Shown: in pieces, positions 18,997 to 29,507 of the stretch
Layout of the letters: each line of letters begins with the position of its first letter
Numbering within the stretch: position 1 is the first letter of the stretch
Source of the DNA: Lentzea nigeriaca
GTDB taxonomy: Bacteria; Actinomycetota; Actinomycetes; Mycobacteriales; Pseudonocardiaceae
Assembly (NCBI RefSeq): GCF_016907955.1
Contig: NZ_JAFBCX010000005.1
Span: 62,001-126,000, forward strand
Direction of reading: 5' to 3'
Length of the DNA: 64,000 nucleotides
Notes under the pieces: generated by a model
Seen by the model: the letters and a program-made list of their open reading frames with translations, nothing else
Database searches by the model: none
Told to the model about the DNA's origin: nothing
Program-made: the position numbers and the translations under genes

Positions 18997-20907
18997 CTAC
19001 ATCTGCAGCTGCACGAACGGCGTCTGCTCCGCCGACATCGGTACCTTGAACCGCTGGGTCAGGTAGGTGGCGATGTCGTGGAACAACGGCGCCGCCGAGG
19101 CGCTGAACTGGGTGCCGTGCGGCGCGTCGAGCATGATGCCGACGACATAGCGCGGGTTGTCGGCCGGGAGGATGCCGGCGAACGTGATCCAGTACTGCGA
19201 CTGCGAGTAGCACTTGCAGGTCGGGTCGATCTGCTGGGCCGTGCCCGTCTTGCCCGCGATCTGGTAGCCGGGCAACGCGGCCTGTTTGCCGGTGCCGTTC
19301 TGGTTCGCGTCACGTGGATCGGACTGCGTGACCGACCGGAACATGTCGCGGACCGTCTTCGCGGTCTGCGGCGAGACGACCCGGACGCCTTCCGGGCGCT
19401 GCTTCTCCGACCGCGCGCCCTCCTCGCCGATCTCGGCGCGGATCAGCCGGGGCGGGATGCGCACGCCGTCGTTGGCGATGGCCTGGTACATGCCGGTCAT
19501 CTGCAGCAACGTCATCGAGAGACCCTGGCCGATCGGCAGGTTGCCGAAGGTCGAGCCGGACCACTGGTTGAGCGGCGGCACGACACCGGCCTCCTCGCCG
19601 GGGACACCGGAGTTGGTGCGGCGGCCGAGACCGAACTTCTGCAGCATCTCGGCGTAGCGCTCCTTGCCGACCTCCTGGGCGGCGAGCAGCGTGCCCACGT
19701 TGGACGACTTGGCGAACACGCCGGTGAACGACATGGGCACCGTCGAGTGGGTCCACGCGTCCCTGATCGTGCGGTCGGCGACCTTCAGCGAGCCCGGCAC
19801 CTGCAGCACGTCGTCCGGCTTGAAGAGGCCGTACTCGACGGCCGCGGCGGCCGTGACGATCTTGTTCACCGAACCCGGTTCGAAGCTCGACGAGACCGCG
19901 GCGTTGCGGAGCTGGTCCTCGGAAGCCTTGCCGAAGTCGGTCGGGTCGTAGGTCTTGTCGTTGGCCATCGCGACGATCTCGCCGGTGCGGCTGTCCAGCA
20001 CGACGGCGGAGGCCGTCTTGGCGCCCGACTTCTTCGCGTAATCGGTGACCATCCTCTGCACCGCGTACTGGGTGTCGATGTCGATGGTCAGCTCGAGGCT
20101 CTTGCCCGGCATCGGCTTCACGAGCTCGCGCTCGGTGTTCGGGATGACGAGCGTGTCGTCACCGGACATCGTGTCGACCACGCGGCGCCCCATGCGGCCG
20201 GCCAGCGTGTTGTCCTGCGAGCTCTCCAGGCCGAGGATGCCCTGCGTGGTCGGCGGCTTCTCCTCCTGGCGCCAGTTCGCGGCGCCGATGATGTTCGACG
20301 CCACCTCGCCGTTGGGGTAGATGCGCTTCGAGCGGTACTCCGAGCCGATCTCCGACGGGTACTTCGCGACGATCTTCGCCGCCTTGGCCGGCTCGGCCTC
20401 GCTGACCAGGACCTCGTAGCTGATGTCCTTCACGAGCTGCCGGTAGACGGTTTCCTCGTCGGTCTTCTCGCCGTTGACCTCGGGGCCGAGGGTCGACGAG
20501 ATGAACTTCGCGACCTCGCGCATGTGGTCGTCGTAGGTGAGCGGGTACTTCTCGGGTTCCTTCGCGCGTGCCTCGTCCCACGTCTTGCGGGCCCGCTGCG
20601 GGAGGATGTAGAGCGCGCGCACCTCGATCGAGAACGCGAGCTGGTTGCCGTTGCGGTCGAGGATCGAGCCGCGCTCGGCGGGGATGTCCAGACGCGTGGT
20701 GCGCTGCTTCTGCGCCTGCTGCGCCAGTTCGGCCGCCTGGATGCCCTGCACCTGCACGAGCTTCACGCCCGCGATCAGCAGCGCGCCGATCAGCAGGATC
20801 CGGCCGACGGCGATGCGCACCCTGCTGTTGCCGCCCAGCCGCGCGGTGGGACGAGGGCCGCGCACCGACAGCGGGCGGCGCGGCCCCCTCTGTTGCGGAC
20901 CCGGCAT
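18997..20907 (-). CDS. ftsI: Septal peptidoglycan transpeptidase FtsI (class B PBP)
   Basis: FtsI crosslinks septal peptidoglycan in partnership with FtsW. The 636 residues carry one N-terminal transmembrane helix (about 35-52), a dimerisation domain with PAERGSILDRNG and the penicillin-binding domain. The three active-site motifs are SVNK (Ser346, Lys349), SSN (401-403) and KTGT (553-556). A Cys pair (TCKCYSQ) after KTGTAQQ may form a disulfide, as proposed in some actinobacterial homologues. The ATG overlaps the ftsL stop by one base. The sites for beta-lactam acylation are intact. Confidence 0.96.
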   Translation of the reverse strand: MPGPQQRGPRRPLSVRGPRPTARLGGNSRVRIAVGRILLIGALLIAGVKLVQVQGIQAAELAQQAQKQRTTRLDIPAERGSILDRNGNQLAFSIEVRALYILPQRARKTWDEARAKEPEKYPLTYDDHMREVAKFISSTLGPEVNGEKTDEETVYRQLVKDISYEVLVSEAEPAKAAKIVAKYPSEIGSEYRSKRIYPNGEVASNIIGAANWRQEEKPPTTQGILGLESSQDNTLAGRMGRRVVDTMSGDDTLVIPNTERELVKPMPGKSLELTIDIDTQYAVQRMVTDYAKKSGAKTASAVVLDSRTGEIVAMANDKTYDPTDFGKASEDQLRNAAVSSSFEPGSVNKIVTAAAAVEYGLFKPDDVLQVPGSLKVADRTIRDAWTHSTVPMSFTGVFAKSSNVGTLLAAQEVGKERYAEMLQKFGLGRRTNSGVPGEEAGVVPPLNQWSGSTFGNLPIGQGLSMTLLQMTGMYQAIANDGVRIPPRLIRAEIGEEGARSEKQRPEGVRVVSPQTAKTVRDMFRSVTQSDPRDANQNGTGKQAALPGYQIAGKTGTAQQIDPTCKCYSQSQYWITFAGILPADNPRYVVGIMLDAPHGTQFSASAAPLFHDIATYLTQRFKVPMSAEQTPFVQLQM

Positions 20908-21482
20908 CAGCCACCCGCCGGAGGAGGCTGGTTGCCCACAGGCGGTGTCTGACCGGCAGGCGGCGCCGGCGGCTCGGAGGACGGCGGTGGCGGAGGCGTC
21001 GACTTGGTCGGCGCGCTCGGCTTGCCGAACTCCTCGATCGAGCCGTCCGGGTTCTGCCGCAGCCGCGCCGGGTTCGACGGCTCGACGAGACCCATCTCGG
21101 TGGCCCGGCGCGCGAGGTCGGTGGGCGACTCGAGCAGCGCGACCTCACGGCGCAGCTGCTCCATCCGCAACGTCAGCTTCTCCGCCTCGGCCTTCGCCTC
21201 CTGCAGTCGGTAGGTGTCGGCGGCGGCCTGGGTCGAGAAGTACATGATCCCGGCGATGCCCGCGCCCAGCACGAGCATCACCAGCACGACGAACGGAGCC
21301 TTCGACGCCGGCTTCTGCTGCGGCGCCGCGGCACCGCCCCGCAGGTTCTGGGCGCGCTGGGCCCGGCGGGCGTAGGCGCGCTCCGCACCGGCGGTGCGCC
21401 GGCGTGCCCTGTCGTGTTCCTCGGTCTTCTTCTTGGAAGGGTCGCGGGGCGACGGCTCGCCGACCCGTGCGGGTGCCGTCAT
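20907..21482 (-). CDS. ftsL: FtsL-like divisome membrane protein
   Basis: This 191-residue bitopic protein occupies the ftsL slot between rsmH and ftsI. It has a basic cytoplasmic tail (1-60), a transmembrane helix (about 63-81, [20 protein letters not shown]), a short coiled coil ([26 protein letters not shown]) and a Pro-rich tail. FtsL proteins form a trimer with FtsQ and FtsB/DivIC and activate FtsWI. Sequence conservation is low in this family, so the assignment rests on architecture and position. It is translationally coupled at both ends. Confidence 0.85.
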   Translation of the reverse strand: MTAPARVGEPSPRDPSKKKTEEHDRARRRTAGAERAYARRAQRAQNLRGGAAAPQQKPASKAPFVVLVMLVLGAGIAGIMYFSTQAAADTYRLQEAKAEAEKLTLRMEQLRREVALLESPTDLARRATEMGLVEPSNPARLRQNPDGSIEEFGKPSAPTKSTPPPPPSSEPPAPPAGQTPPVGNQPPPAGG

Positions 21483-22432
21483 CTCGGTTCTCCGATCCGT
21501 TCCGCCGCCCTGAGCCGTACCGGGGCCGCGCGCGGGTTGTCCTCGATCTCCTGCTCCGACGCGAGCTCAGCGCCCTTCGTGAGCAACTTGAGCTCCGGCC
21601 CGTGGCCCGGCAGTTCGACCGGCAGGCCCGGCGGCGTCTTCGACTTCGCGAGCTCCGCGAACGCCTGCTTCACCATCCGGTCCTCGAGGGACTGGTAGGA
21701 CTCCACGACGATCCGCCCGCCCATGCCCAGCACGCCCAGCGCGGCGGGAAGCGCCAGCCGCAACGACTCCAGCTCGCCGTTGACCTCGATCCGCAACGCC
21801 TGGAACGTCCGCTTCGCCGGATGCCCGCCCGTGCGCCTCGACGCCGCGGGGACGACGTTGTACAGGAGCTCGACGAGCCGTCCGGAGTTGGTGAACGGCT
21901 CCTTCTCGCGCTCCCTGAGCACCGCCGAGGCGATCTTGCCCGCGAACCGCTCCTCGCCGTAGGTGGAGAGGATCCGCGCGAGGTCGCCGTGCGAGTACGT
22001 GTTGAGCACGTCCGCCGCCGTCATCCCGGTGCCCTTGGACATCCGCATGTCGAGCGGCGCGTCCTTCGAGTACGCGAACCCGCGTTCCTCCTCGTCCAGC
22101 TGCAACGAGGACACGCCGAGGTCCATCAGCACACCGTCCACATGCGAGTAGCCGAGGTCGTGCACGGCTTCGTCGATGTGGTCGTAGGTGACGTTGACGA
22201 GCTTCACCCGATCGCCGTGGCGAGCGAGACGCGTCCCGGCCATCTCGATGGCCTGCGGGTCGCGGTCGAGCCCGATGAGCGTCAGCTCCGGGTGGGCGCT
22301 GAGCAGCGCGTCGGAGTGGCCACCCATGCCGAGCGTCGCGTCGACTACGACAGCGGGCTTGCCTTCGAGCGCCGGAGCGAAGAGTTCCAGGACGCGGTCC
22401 AGCAGCACCGGAACGTGCCGCGGCTGATCCAT
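21479..22432 (-). CDS. rsmH: 16S rRNA (cytosine-1402-N4)-methyltransferase
   Basis: RsmH (MraW) methylates C1402 of 16S rRNA in the P-site region. The 317 residues include [11 protein letters not shown], the SAM-binding [10 protein letters not shown] (31-40), [28 protein letters not shown] and [12 protein letters not shown] near the C-terminus, all family marks. It is the second gene of the dcw operon. The 166 bases between it and mraZ hold no other recognised gene. Confidence 0.96.
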   Translation of the reverse strand: MDQPRHVPVLLDRVLELFAPALEGKPAVVVDATLGMGGHSDALLSAHPELTLIGLDRDPQAIEMAGTRLARHGDRVKLVNVTYDHIDEAVHDLGYSHVDGVLMDLGVSSLQLDEEERGFAYSKDAPLDMRMSKGTGMTAADVLNTYSHGDLARILSTYGEERFAGKIASAVLREREKEPFTNSGRLVELLYNVVPAASRRTGGHPAKRTFQALRIEVNGELESLRLALPAALGVLGMGGRIVVESYQSLEDRMVKQAFAELAKSKTPPGLPVELPGHGPELKLLTKGAELASEQEIEDNPRAAPVRLRAAERIGEPR

Positions 22433-22598
22433 CGGTCCCTCTACTCCCCTGATGCGCGTTCGGGTGACGTCAGGTCCCCGCCCGCCCGTCGAACCTGGCG
22501 CCGGGGAAGGTGCGCCAGGGCCGATAGTCGAGCGGACCGAGGCCTCACGGCACCCGAATCGCGGTGGAACATCCGGCCTGTTGCTCGGCTGACCGCCA

Positions 22599-23030
22599 TC
22601 AGAAGACGCCCGGTATGACCTCCTCGCGAGCCTCGGCGTAGCCGTCCTCGTGCTCCTCGAGGTAGGTCTGCCAGGCCACCGCGTCCCAGATCTCCAACCT
22701 GGTGAACGCGCCGACGACCACGCACTCCTTGGTCAGCCCGGCATACCGGCGCAGTTCCGGTGCGATCAGAACGCGGCCCTGACCGTCCGGACGCTGCTCG
22801 TCCGTACCTGCGAACAAATAACGCTGATAGGCGCGTACGGCGTCGTTGGTGAACGGCGCCTCGGCGACCTTCCTCGCCATCTGCTCGAACTCCGCTCGCG
22901 GGAACACGTACAGGCAGTGGTCCTGGCCCTTGGTGACCATGAGACCTCCCGCCAGTTCGTCCCGGAACTTCGCAGGCAGTGTCAGCCGACCCTTGTCGTC
23001 CAGGCGCGGGTAGTGAGTGCCGAGGAACAT
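22599..23030 (-). CDS. mraZ: Transcriptional regulator MraZ
   Basis: MraZ is a two-repeat AbrB-like DNA-binding protein that represses the dcw operon. The 143 residues contain both halves: [25 protein letters not shown] (2-26), and [15 protein letters not shown] in the second repeat, each with the DxxGR-type signature. The ATG at 23030 is chosen over longer frames because a GGAGG site lies nine bases upstream and the protein then starts as in the family. Its presumed operator, four GTGG boxes, lies about 55-90 bases upstream. Confidence 0.96.
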   Translation of the reverse strand: MFLGTHYPRLDDKGRLTLPAKFRDELAGGLMVTKGQDHCLYVFPRAEFEQMARKVAEAPFTNDAVRAYQRYLFAGTDEQRPDGQGRVLIAPELRRYAGLTKECVVVGAFTRLEIWDAVAWQTYLEEHEDGYAEAREEVIPGVF

Positions 23031-23082
23031 CGGCAGCCACCTCCCTCGCCGGGCGACGGACCGGCAGTGGAGCCCCCGTCTG

Positions 23083-23124
23083 CCCCACCGGCCGCCACAG
23101 TACCCCACTTTTCACCACAGTCAA
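23083..23124 (-). promoter_or_regulatory. mraZ promoter with four MraZ boxes
   Basis: On the mraZ coding strand a -35-like TTGACT (complement of 23119-23124) and a -10-like TACTGT (complement of 23097-23102) are separated by 16 bases. Overlapping them, GTGG occurs four times with an exact 10-base period (complements of 23115-23118, 23105-23108, 23095-23098 and 23085-23088). This matches the TGGGN-N5 direct repeats known as MraZ operators. Autorepression by occlusion of the promoter is inferred. Confidence 0.8.
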
Positions 23125-23179
23125 CGCTGAAACAGGTGTTTACGCACCAACTCGTAACCCGTTTGTGCAGGTAGATCGA

Positions 23180-23207
23180 GTGGGGAACGCGTGGGGGGAC
23201 GGTGGGG
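23180..23207 (+). repeat. Three GTGGGG direct repeats, period 11
   Basis: GTGGGG occurs at 23180, 23191 and 23202 on the + strand, the strand opposite to mraZ, about 60-120 bases upstream of its promoter. The motif resembles the MraZ box but has the reverse orientation and an 11-base period. It could be an auxiliary MraZ site or a coincidence of G-rich sequence. Confidence 0.45.
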
Positions 23208-23400
23208 GAGCTGGTCAGCCTCCACCTGCGCGGGTGAGGGTTCGAGGCCGATTTGCCACTCGAACGGCCTAGAAATTTCGGCCAAAACGTGGGGTTGGAA
23301 CGCGATGGTGGGGGAAGGTGGAAAGCGGTGGTGCGAACCCGATGCGGCCCGCAGGTGTAGGGCTTGTCACATCGGGTCGACGTGAGCGGGAGCAGACGAG

Positions 23401-24139
23401 CATGGGTGTCGGTGAGCGGCTGGGGCTGTCGGTGTCGCTCGCTACCGTGGGGCAGAACGTTCCCAACCCGAGACACCTCGGTCTCGCGCAGCGGAAGCTG
23501 CGCCGTCTGCAGCGCCAGGCCGCTCGACGCGTCGGCCCCGACCGACGCAGCGGGCAGCGGCCCTCGCACCGATGGCGCAAGACCGCTGCCGGGATCGCGC
23601 TGCTGCACACCAAGATCGCGCACGCCCGCGGGGACGGCTTGCACAAGCTCACCAGCGGCCTGGTCCGCAGGTTCGGCACGATCGTGGTGGAAGACCTCAA
23701 CGTCTCCGGCATGCTGCGCAACCGGCGCCTGGCTCGTCGTGTAGCCGATGCCGGTATGGGCGAGCTGCGACGGATGGTCGGTTACAAGACCGATTGGAGC
23801 GGCACTCGGCTGGTAGTGGCCGACCACTGGTATCCGTCCTCCAAGACCTGCTCGGGCTGCGGCGCGGTGAAAACCAAACTGCCGCTGCGTGTCCGGCTGT
23901 ACCGCTGCGACGAGTGCGGTCTCGTCCTCGATCGCGACCTCAACGCCGCCCGCAACCTCGCCGCACTGGTCGGGGAGACTGCGAGCAGCACGTCCACGGC
24001 GAGTTGCGCCGGGACGTTAAGTGAGCCCGATGGAAACCCATGTCAGACCCACTCGGTGTGGGCAGCGGGTATCGCCACGGGAAGACCCGCACCACCAGGC
24101 GCGGGCCAACGTCGCCGCCGAAAGGCGACGACTGCCTGA
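23401..24139 (+). pseudogene. Decayed IS200/IS605-family TnpB (RNA-guided nuclease) gene
   Basis: The frame matches the C-terminal half of actinobacterial TnpB: NVPNPRHLGLAQRKLRRLQR, TIVVEDLNVSGM with the RuvC-II Glu, a zinc ribbon (CSGCG ... CDECG) and LDRDLNAARNLA with the RuvC-III Asp. The N-terminal helix-turn-helix and a recognisable RuvC-I Asp are missing, so the nuclease centre is incomplete. A second lesion is visible: the usual tail GSGYRHGKT reads in the next frame near 24064-24095, implying a frameshift. No tnpA is present. A normal TnpB is about 370-400 residues; under 220 resemble the family here. Confidence 0.85.
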
Positions 24140-24180
24140 AGACCGTGAACGCACCTAATTCACACTTCAGGTAACGGCAC
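23960..24180 (+). mobile_element. Right end of the TnpB element with probable relic omega/reRNA region
   Basis: After the zinc-ribbon codons come GC-rich palindromic stretches and a terminal segment (ACTTCAGGTAACGG near 24164-24177) that resembles right ends of actinobacterial TnpB elements. In active elements this 3' region is processed to the guide RNA scaffold, with the guide taken from the flanking DNA. The exact boundary cannot be set by eye, and no matching left end was found. Confidence 0.45.
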
Positions 24181-24251
24181 TTAGCCGTGGTTTGACACAC
24201 TGCGTGAAACGCTCACACGTCCGTGTTCCGGACACGGCTGCTGGAGGTTTA

Positions 24252-25304
<1,053 letters not shown>

Positions 25305-25306
25305 CG

Positions 25307-26572
25307 ATGCGAACCGCACTGTCCGGTCTGACCACACGCGGTCGATGTCTGCTGGCCGCGGGGTTCGCTGCCGGGGTGTGCGCCGCCGTGTTGAACGAGC
25401 GCGACCTGCTCAGGGTCGCCGCGTTCGTCATCGCGCTGCCTCTGCTGGCCGCGTGGCTCGCGACGAGGGCTCGGGTGGGGTTGCACGCCGCCCGGTTCCT
25501 CGCGCCGAGCCGCGTGCCCGTCGGTGCGGCGGCCGAGGTGAAGCTGGACCTGCGCAGCACCGGCCGGTTGCCGACGGGCGGGTTGATGCTCGAGGACACG
25601 GTGCCGTACGCGCTGGGGGCGCGGCCGCGGTTCCTGGTGGAACGGTTGCCGCGCAACACGCCCACGTCGTTGCGCTACCCGCTGAAGCCGGTCATGCGCG
25701 GCATCCAGCAGGTCGGTCCGCTCATGGCGAGGATCACCGACCCGTTCGGGCTCGCCGAGTTCGACCGCGAGCTCGCGGGCCGGTCGCGGCTGGTCGTGGT
25801 GCCGCGGGTCGTGCGGCTGTCGGGTCTGCCCGGCGGTTCCGGCATGGGTGCGGGCGACGACGGCTCGGTGCGGCTGCGGGCCGGGCAGGGCGAGGACGAC
25901 GCGGTGGTGCGGCCGTACCGGCACGGTGACGACCTGCGGAAGGTCCACTGGCGGTCGACGGCCCGGCGCGACGAGCTGATGGTCCGGGTCGAGGAGCGTC
26001 CGTGGCGCGGCGGCACGACGGTGCTGCTCGACCACCGGGTGTACGCGCACCGCGGCAGCGGACCGACGGCGTCGCTGGAGTGGGCGATCTCGTTCGTGGC
26101 GTCGATCTGCCTGCACCTGCACCACTTCGGGCACCAGGTGCGCCTGGTCTCCGAGGACGGGCGGGTGCTCGCGGGCGGGTCGTCCGACGGCGGGCACAGC
26201 GACCACGTGGTGCTGGACTCGCTGGCCGCGTTGCAGGGCTCGCACCGCCGTGAGCTGAGCTCCGGCATCGACCCCGGCGCCGGTCAGGAGGTCATCGCGG
26301 TGCTGGGCGGCGTGTCGCCCGCGTCCGTGGAAGAGCTGATCAGGTACCGGCCACGTGGCATGCGCAGCCTGGCCGTGCTGCTCGACGTGAACGCCTGGGC
26401 CGGTGGCTCGGACGCCACCGCGCCCGATCCCGAGGACGCGCGGCGGTTGCTGACCGGCGCCGGCTGGGGTGTGGCGATCGCGCGGCCGTCGGCGTCGATG
26501 CAGCAGGTGTGGCAGGAGTTGTGCGCCTCGGCCGGCAACCGGGGGCCGTCGGTTCGCTCGGAGGTGGGCTGA
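25307..26572 (+). CDS. DUF58 domain protein
   Basis: The 421-residue protein has two N-terminal transmembrane segments (about 15-32 and 36-52), then the DUF58 region with the signature PYRHGDDLRKVHWRSTARRDELMVRVEE and a vWA-like C-terminal fold (TVLLDHRVY). DUF58 proteins accompany MoxR ATPases and are thought to be their substrates or partners at the membrane. The ATG is two bases after moxR; its stop overlaps the region before the next ATG by one base. The molecular role is not established. Confidence 0.88.
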   Translation: MRTALSGLTTRGRCLLAAGFAAGVCAAVLNERDLLRVAAFVIALPLLAAWLATRARVGLHAARFLAPSRVPVGAAAEVKLDLRSTGRLPTGGLMLEDTVPYALGARPRFLVERLPRNTPTSLRYPLKPVMRGIQQVGPLMARITDPFGLAEFDRELAGRSRLVVVPRVVRLSGLPGGSGMGAGDDGSVRLRAGQGEDDAVVRPYRHGDDLRKVHWRSTARRDELMVRVEERPWRGGTTVLLDHRVYAHRGSGPTASLEWAISFVASICLHLHHFGHQVRLVSEDGRVLAGGSSDGGHSDHVVLDSLAALQGSHRRELSSGIDPGAGQEVIAVLGGVSPASVEELIRYRPRGMRSLAVLLDVNAWAGGSDATAPDPEDARRLLTGAGWGVAIARPSASMQQVWQELCASAGNRGPSVRSEVG

Positions 26573-26573
26573 G

Positions 26574-29048
26574 ATGGGGTCCCGTTCCGCTCCCGCGAAG
26601 GCCACCGAGCCCGAGTGGTTCACCTCGGCCACGCCGTGGATCGCGGCGCTCGCGGTGCTGTGCGCGTCGACGGCGCTCTCCGGCGTCATCGAGGGTGATC
26701 TCTGGCTGGTGCGCATCGGCGTGGTGATCGTGGCGATCACCGTGACCGGCGCGTTCCTGCGGGCCACCAGGCTGACCCCGCCGCTGGTCGCGATCGCCCA
26801 GGTCTTCGTGCTGTTGTGCCTGCTCACGGCGTTGCACACGCGGTCGGGCATCTTCCTGTTCATCCCCGGCCCCGACGCTCTGGGCGAGCTCGGCGACGTG
26901 CTCGCGGAGTCCGTCGCGCAGGTGCAGACCGGGGTGCCGCCGGTGCACGCGACACCACCGATCCAGGCGCTCGTGGTGCTGGCGATCGGCCTGGTCGCGG
27001 TGCTGGTGGACACGCTGGCCGTGGCCGCTGCGGCACCGGCGGCGTCCGGGCTCGTGTTGCTGTGTGTGTTCGCGGTGCCCGCGTCGCTGGCCGACGAGAT
27101 GCTGCCGTTCTGGACGTTCATCCTGGGCGCGGCGGCGTTCGCGATGCTGCTCGCGGTCGACGGCCAGCACCGGCACGAGGCGTGGCGCGGCAGGCTCGGG
27201 TCCGGGTCGGCGAGCGGGTCAGGTGGTTCCGCGACCACGGTGGCTTCGATCGCCATGGTGATCGCGCTGATCGTCGGGGCGGGCTTCACGTTCGTCGGCA
27301 CCGTCGGCCGGTTGCCGATGAGCGGCAGCGGTGGCGGCGGCAAGGGCGGCATCGGGCTGAGCGAGATGACGTCGTTGCGCGGCATGCTGAACCGCGGCAA
27401 GACCGCCGAGGTGTTCTACGTGCGCGGCCTGCCGGAGCAGACCTACATGCGGGCGACGACGCTGGCCAGGTACGTGCCGGACAAGGGCTGGGAGCGCGGC
27501 ACCGACCCCGGCGGCCAGCCGGCGCGCGGCGAGCTGCCGCCCCAGGCCGGTGACCGCGGTGAGGGCAAGACGACGCGGATCGAGATCGAGCCGCGCGACT
27601 GGCGGAGCTTCTGGCTGCCGACCTACGGCGCCGTCCGCCGCATCGACACCCCGGACGACGACTACCGCTTCGACGTGAAGAAGGGCGTGATCTTCAGCCA
27701 GCGCGAGCGCGAGCCGGAGCCGTACGTGATCGACACGGTGCTCTCGACGCCCACGAAGCAGGCACTGCGCATGACGCCGGACTCGAAGAACGTGGTCGAC
27801 GCCGAGTACTACAAGTTCGAGGGCGTCGAGCAGCAGGTGGTCGACCTGGCGAACAAGATCGTCGAGGGCTCCACCAACAACTTCGACAAGGCCGCCGCGC
27901 TGACCGCGTTCTTCAACAGCCCGACCAGCGGCTTCAAGTACGACCTGAAGACCAAGGGCGACGCCAGCAAGGACGCGCTGACCGACTTCGTGACGCGCAG
28001 CAAGGTCGGCTACTGCGAGCAGTTCGCCTCCGCGATGGCAGTGATGGCCCGCGTCGTCGGCCTGCCGTCGCGCGTCGCGATCGGCTTCACCGCCGGTGTG
28101 CCGTCCGCTGACAACTCCTACCGCGTGGTCAGCACCGACGACGCGCACGCGTGGGTCGAGATCTTCTTCCCGAACCACGGCTGGATGACCTTCGACCCGA
28201 CGCCGGTCGACGACGGCCGCGGCGTCGTGCCGCCGTACCTGCGCGAGACCTCGCCGGGTGCGGAGGAACAGCCGACCGCCGAGACGAAGACCGAGACGGT
28301 GAAGCCGTCCACCAGCGGGTCGGCCCAGCCGTCCACCTCGGCCGACGGCACCGACAACACCCAGAACCAGCAGCAGGCCGGCGAGTCCGGACCGCAGCCG
28401 TGGCACCTGTGGGCGCTCGGTGTGGTGCTGGTGCTGGCGGCCCTGCTGACGGTGTTCCTGGTGCTCGCGCTCCTCGGTGTGGTCAGCGCGGGCCTGATGG
28501 GCGTGGCGTGGGCGCGCAAGCTGCTGATCCCCTCCGCTGCCGGGTTGTGGCTGATCGGTGTCGGCCTGGCGGCTGCGCTGCTCTCGTGGCTGCTCGCGAT
28601 CGTGCTGGTCGCCGCAGGGCTCTTCCTGACGCCGCTGCTGGTGCGTGCGGTGCGCCGCCACAACCGCCTGCACACGGTCGCGGCACTCGGTCCCGGTGCG
28701 GCCTCCGCGGCCTGGAGCGAGCTCATGGCGGAGTCGATCGACCGCGGCGCACCCGTTCCGGCGGCGGAGACGATCAGGACGGCTGCCCGGCGGCTGGCGC
28801 GCGAGCACAACCTCGACGAGGCGGGCAAGGACGGCCTGCGCGTGGTGATCGGGGCCATCGAGCGGTCCTGGTACAGCGCCAACCCCGCGGCCGATCCGGC
28901 GCTGCCCGGAGCCCTGGCCGCAGTGCGACAGTCGTTGCGACAGAACGCTCCGCTGTCGTTGCGGGCGAAGCTCTTCCCGAAGTCGGTGCTCAAGCCGACG
29001 CCCGCGCCGGTGGCCGAGACGCCGGAGCGGGAAGCCGTTCCGGTCTGA
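26574..29048 (+). CDS. Membrane-bound transglutaminase-like protein (DUF3488/TgpA-type)
   Basis: This 824-residue protein has an N-terminal cluster of transmembrane helices (about 20-250), an extracytoplasmic transglutaminase core and a further helix pair before a C-terminal DUF4129-like domain (about 700-800). The catalytic triad is visible: Cys481 in VGYCEQFASAMAV, His525 in DDAHAWVEIF and Asp541 in TFDPTP. Such proteins may crosslink or hydrolyse envelope proteins. A Thr/Ser/Gln-rich stretch (about 560-605) links core and membrane. It ends the MoxR-DUF58 operon and is followed by a terminator. Confidence 0.9.
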   Translation: MGSRSAPAKATEPEWFTSATPWIAALAVLCASTALSGVIEGDLWLVRIGVVIVAITVTGAFLRATRLTPPLVAIAQVFVLLCLLTALHTRSGIFLFIPGPDALGELGDVLAESVAQVQTGVPPVHATPPIQALVVLAIGLVAVLVDTLAVAAAAPAASGLVLLCVFAVPASLADEMLPFWTFILGAAAFAMLLAVDGQHRHEAWRGRLGSGSASGSGGSATTVASIAMVIALIVGAGFTFVGTVGRLPMSGSGGGGKGGIGLSEMTSLRGMLNRGKTAEVFYVRGLPEQTYMRATTLARYVPDKGWERGTDPGGQPARGELPPQAGDRGEGKTTRIEIEPRDWRSFWLPTYGAVRRIDTPDDDYRFDVKKGVIFSQREREPEPYVIDTVLSTPTKQALRMTPDSKNVVDAEYYKFEGVEQQVVDLANKIVEGSTNNFDKAAALTAFFNSPTSGFKYDLKTKGDASKDALTDFVTRSKVGYCEQFASAMAVMARVVGLPSRVAIGFTAGVPSADNSYRVVSTDDAHAWVEIFFPNHGWMTFDPTPVDDGRGVVPPYLRETSPGAEEQPTAETKTETVKPSTSGSAQPSTSADGTDNTQNQQQAGESGPQPWHLWALGVVLVLAALLTVFLVLALLGVVSAGLMGVAWARKLLIPSAAGLWLIGVGLAAALLSWLLAIVLVAAGLFLTPLLVRAVRRHNRLHTVAALGPGAASAAWSELMAESIDRGAPVPAAETIRTAARRLAREHNLDEAGKDGLRVVIGAIERSWYSANPAADPALPGALAAVRQSLRQNAPLSLRAKLFPKSVLKPTPAPVAETPEREAVPV

Positions 29049-29061
29049 GGTTCCGAGCAAA

Positions 29062-29098
29062 GCAAAAGGCCCGCTCCCTCTCGGGGCGGGCCTTTGCT
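29062..29098. terminator. Terminator between convergent transglutaminase and DUF3040 genes
   Basis: Arms 29065-29074 and 29086-29095 are exact 10-base complements, and the outer bases extend the stem with one bulged A. GC-rich stem flanked by A and T runs gives a good bidirectional intrinsic terminator. Confidence 0.85.
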
Positions 29099-29111
29099 TG
29101 TGGCTTGAGTT

Positions 29112-29507
29112 CTACTGCTCCTCGTCGAAGCGACGACGGAAGCGCTCCTCCATCCGTTCGGAGAACGAGCTGCGGCTGCGTGAGGGCTTGCCGTCTTCCT
29201 GCGTCCCCTCGGCGACCTGGTCGCCGCGACGCAGCGTCGTCAGGGTGATGAGCACACCGAAGAACATCAGCAGGAAGCCGAAGACGCTCACGACGGGAAT
29301 CCCGACGATCGCGAGCTTCGGGAACATCACACCAGCGACGAGCGCCGCCACACCTGCCACGAACAACACGATGCCCTGTACGCGGCGTCGCTTGGACGGC
29401 CGCCGCAACTTGGCGCCTCGTACGGTGGATGCGAACTTCGGGTCTTCGGCGTAGAGCGCGCGCTCGATCTGGTCGAGCAGTCGCTGCTCGTGCTCGGAGA
29501 GTGGCAT
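29112..29507 (-). CDS. DUF3040 membrane protein
   Basis: The 131-residue protein opens MPLSEHEQRLLDQIERALYAEDPKFAS, the hallmark of actinobacterial DUF3040. Two transmembrane helices follow (about 45-60 and 66-88), then a charged Arg/Glu C-terminal tail. Its function is unknown; in many actinomycetes it lies near division genes. The ATG at 29507 is preceded by GGAGGAGG and is preferred to a longer upstream frame. It faces the transglutaminase across a terminator. Confidence 0.9.
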   Translation of the reverse strand: MPLSEHEQRLLDQIERALYAEDPKFASTVRGAKLRRPSKRRRVQGIVLFVAGVAALVAGVMFPKLAIVGIPVVSVFGFLLMFFGVLITLTTLRRGDQVAEGTQEDGKPSRSRSSFSERMEERFRRRFDEEQ

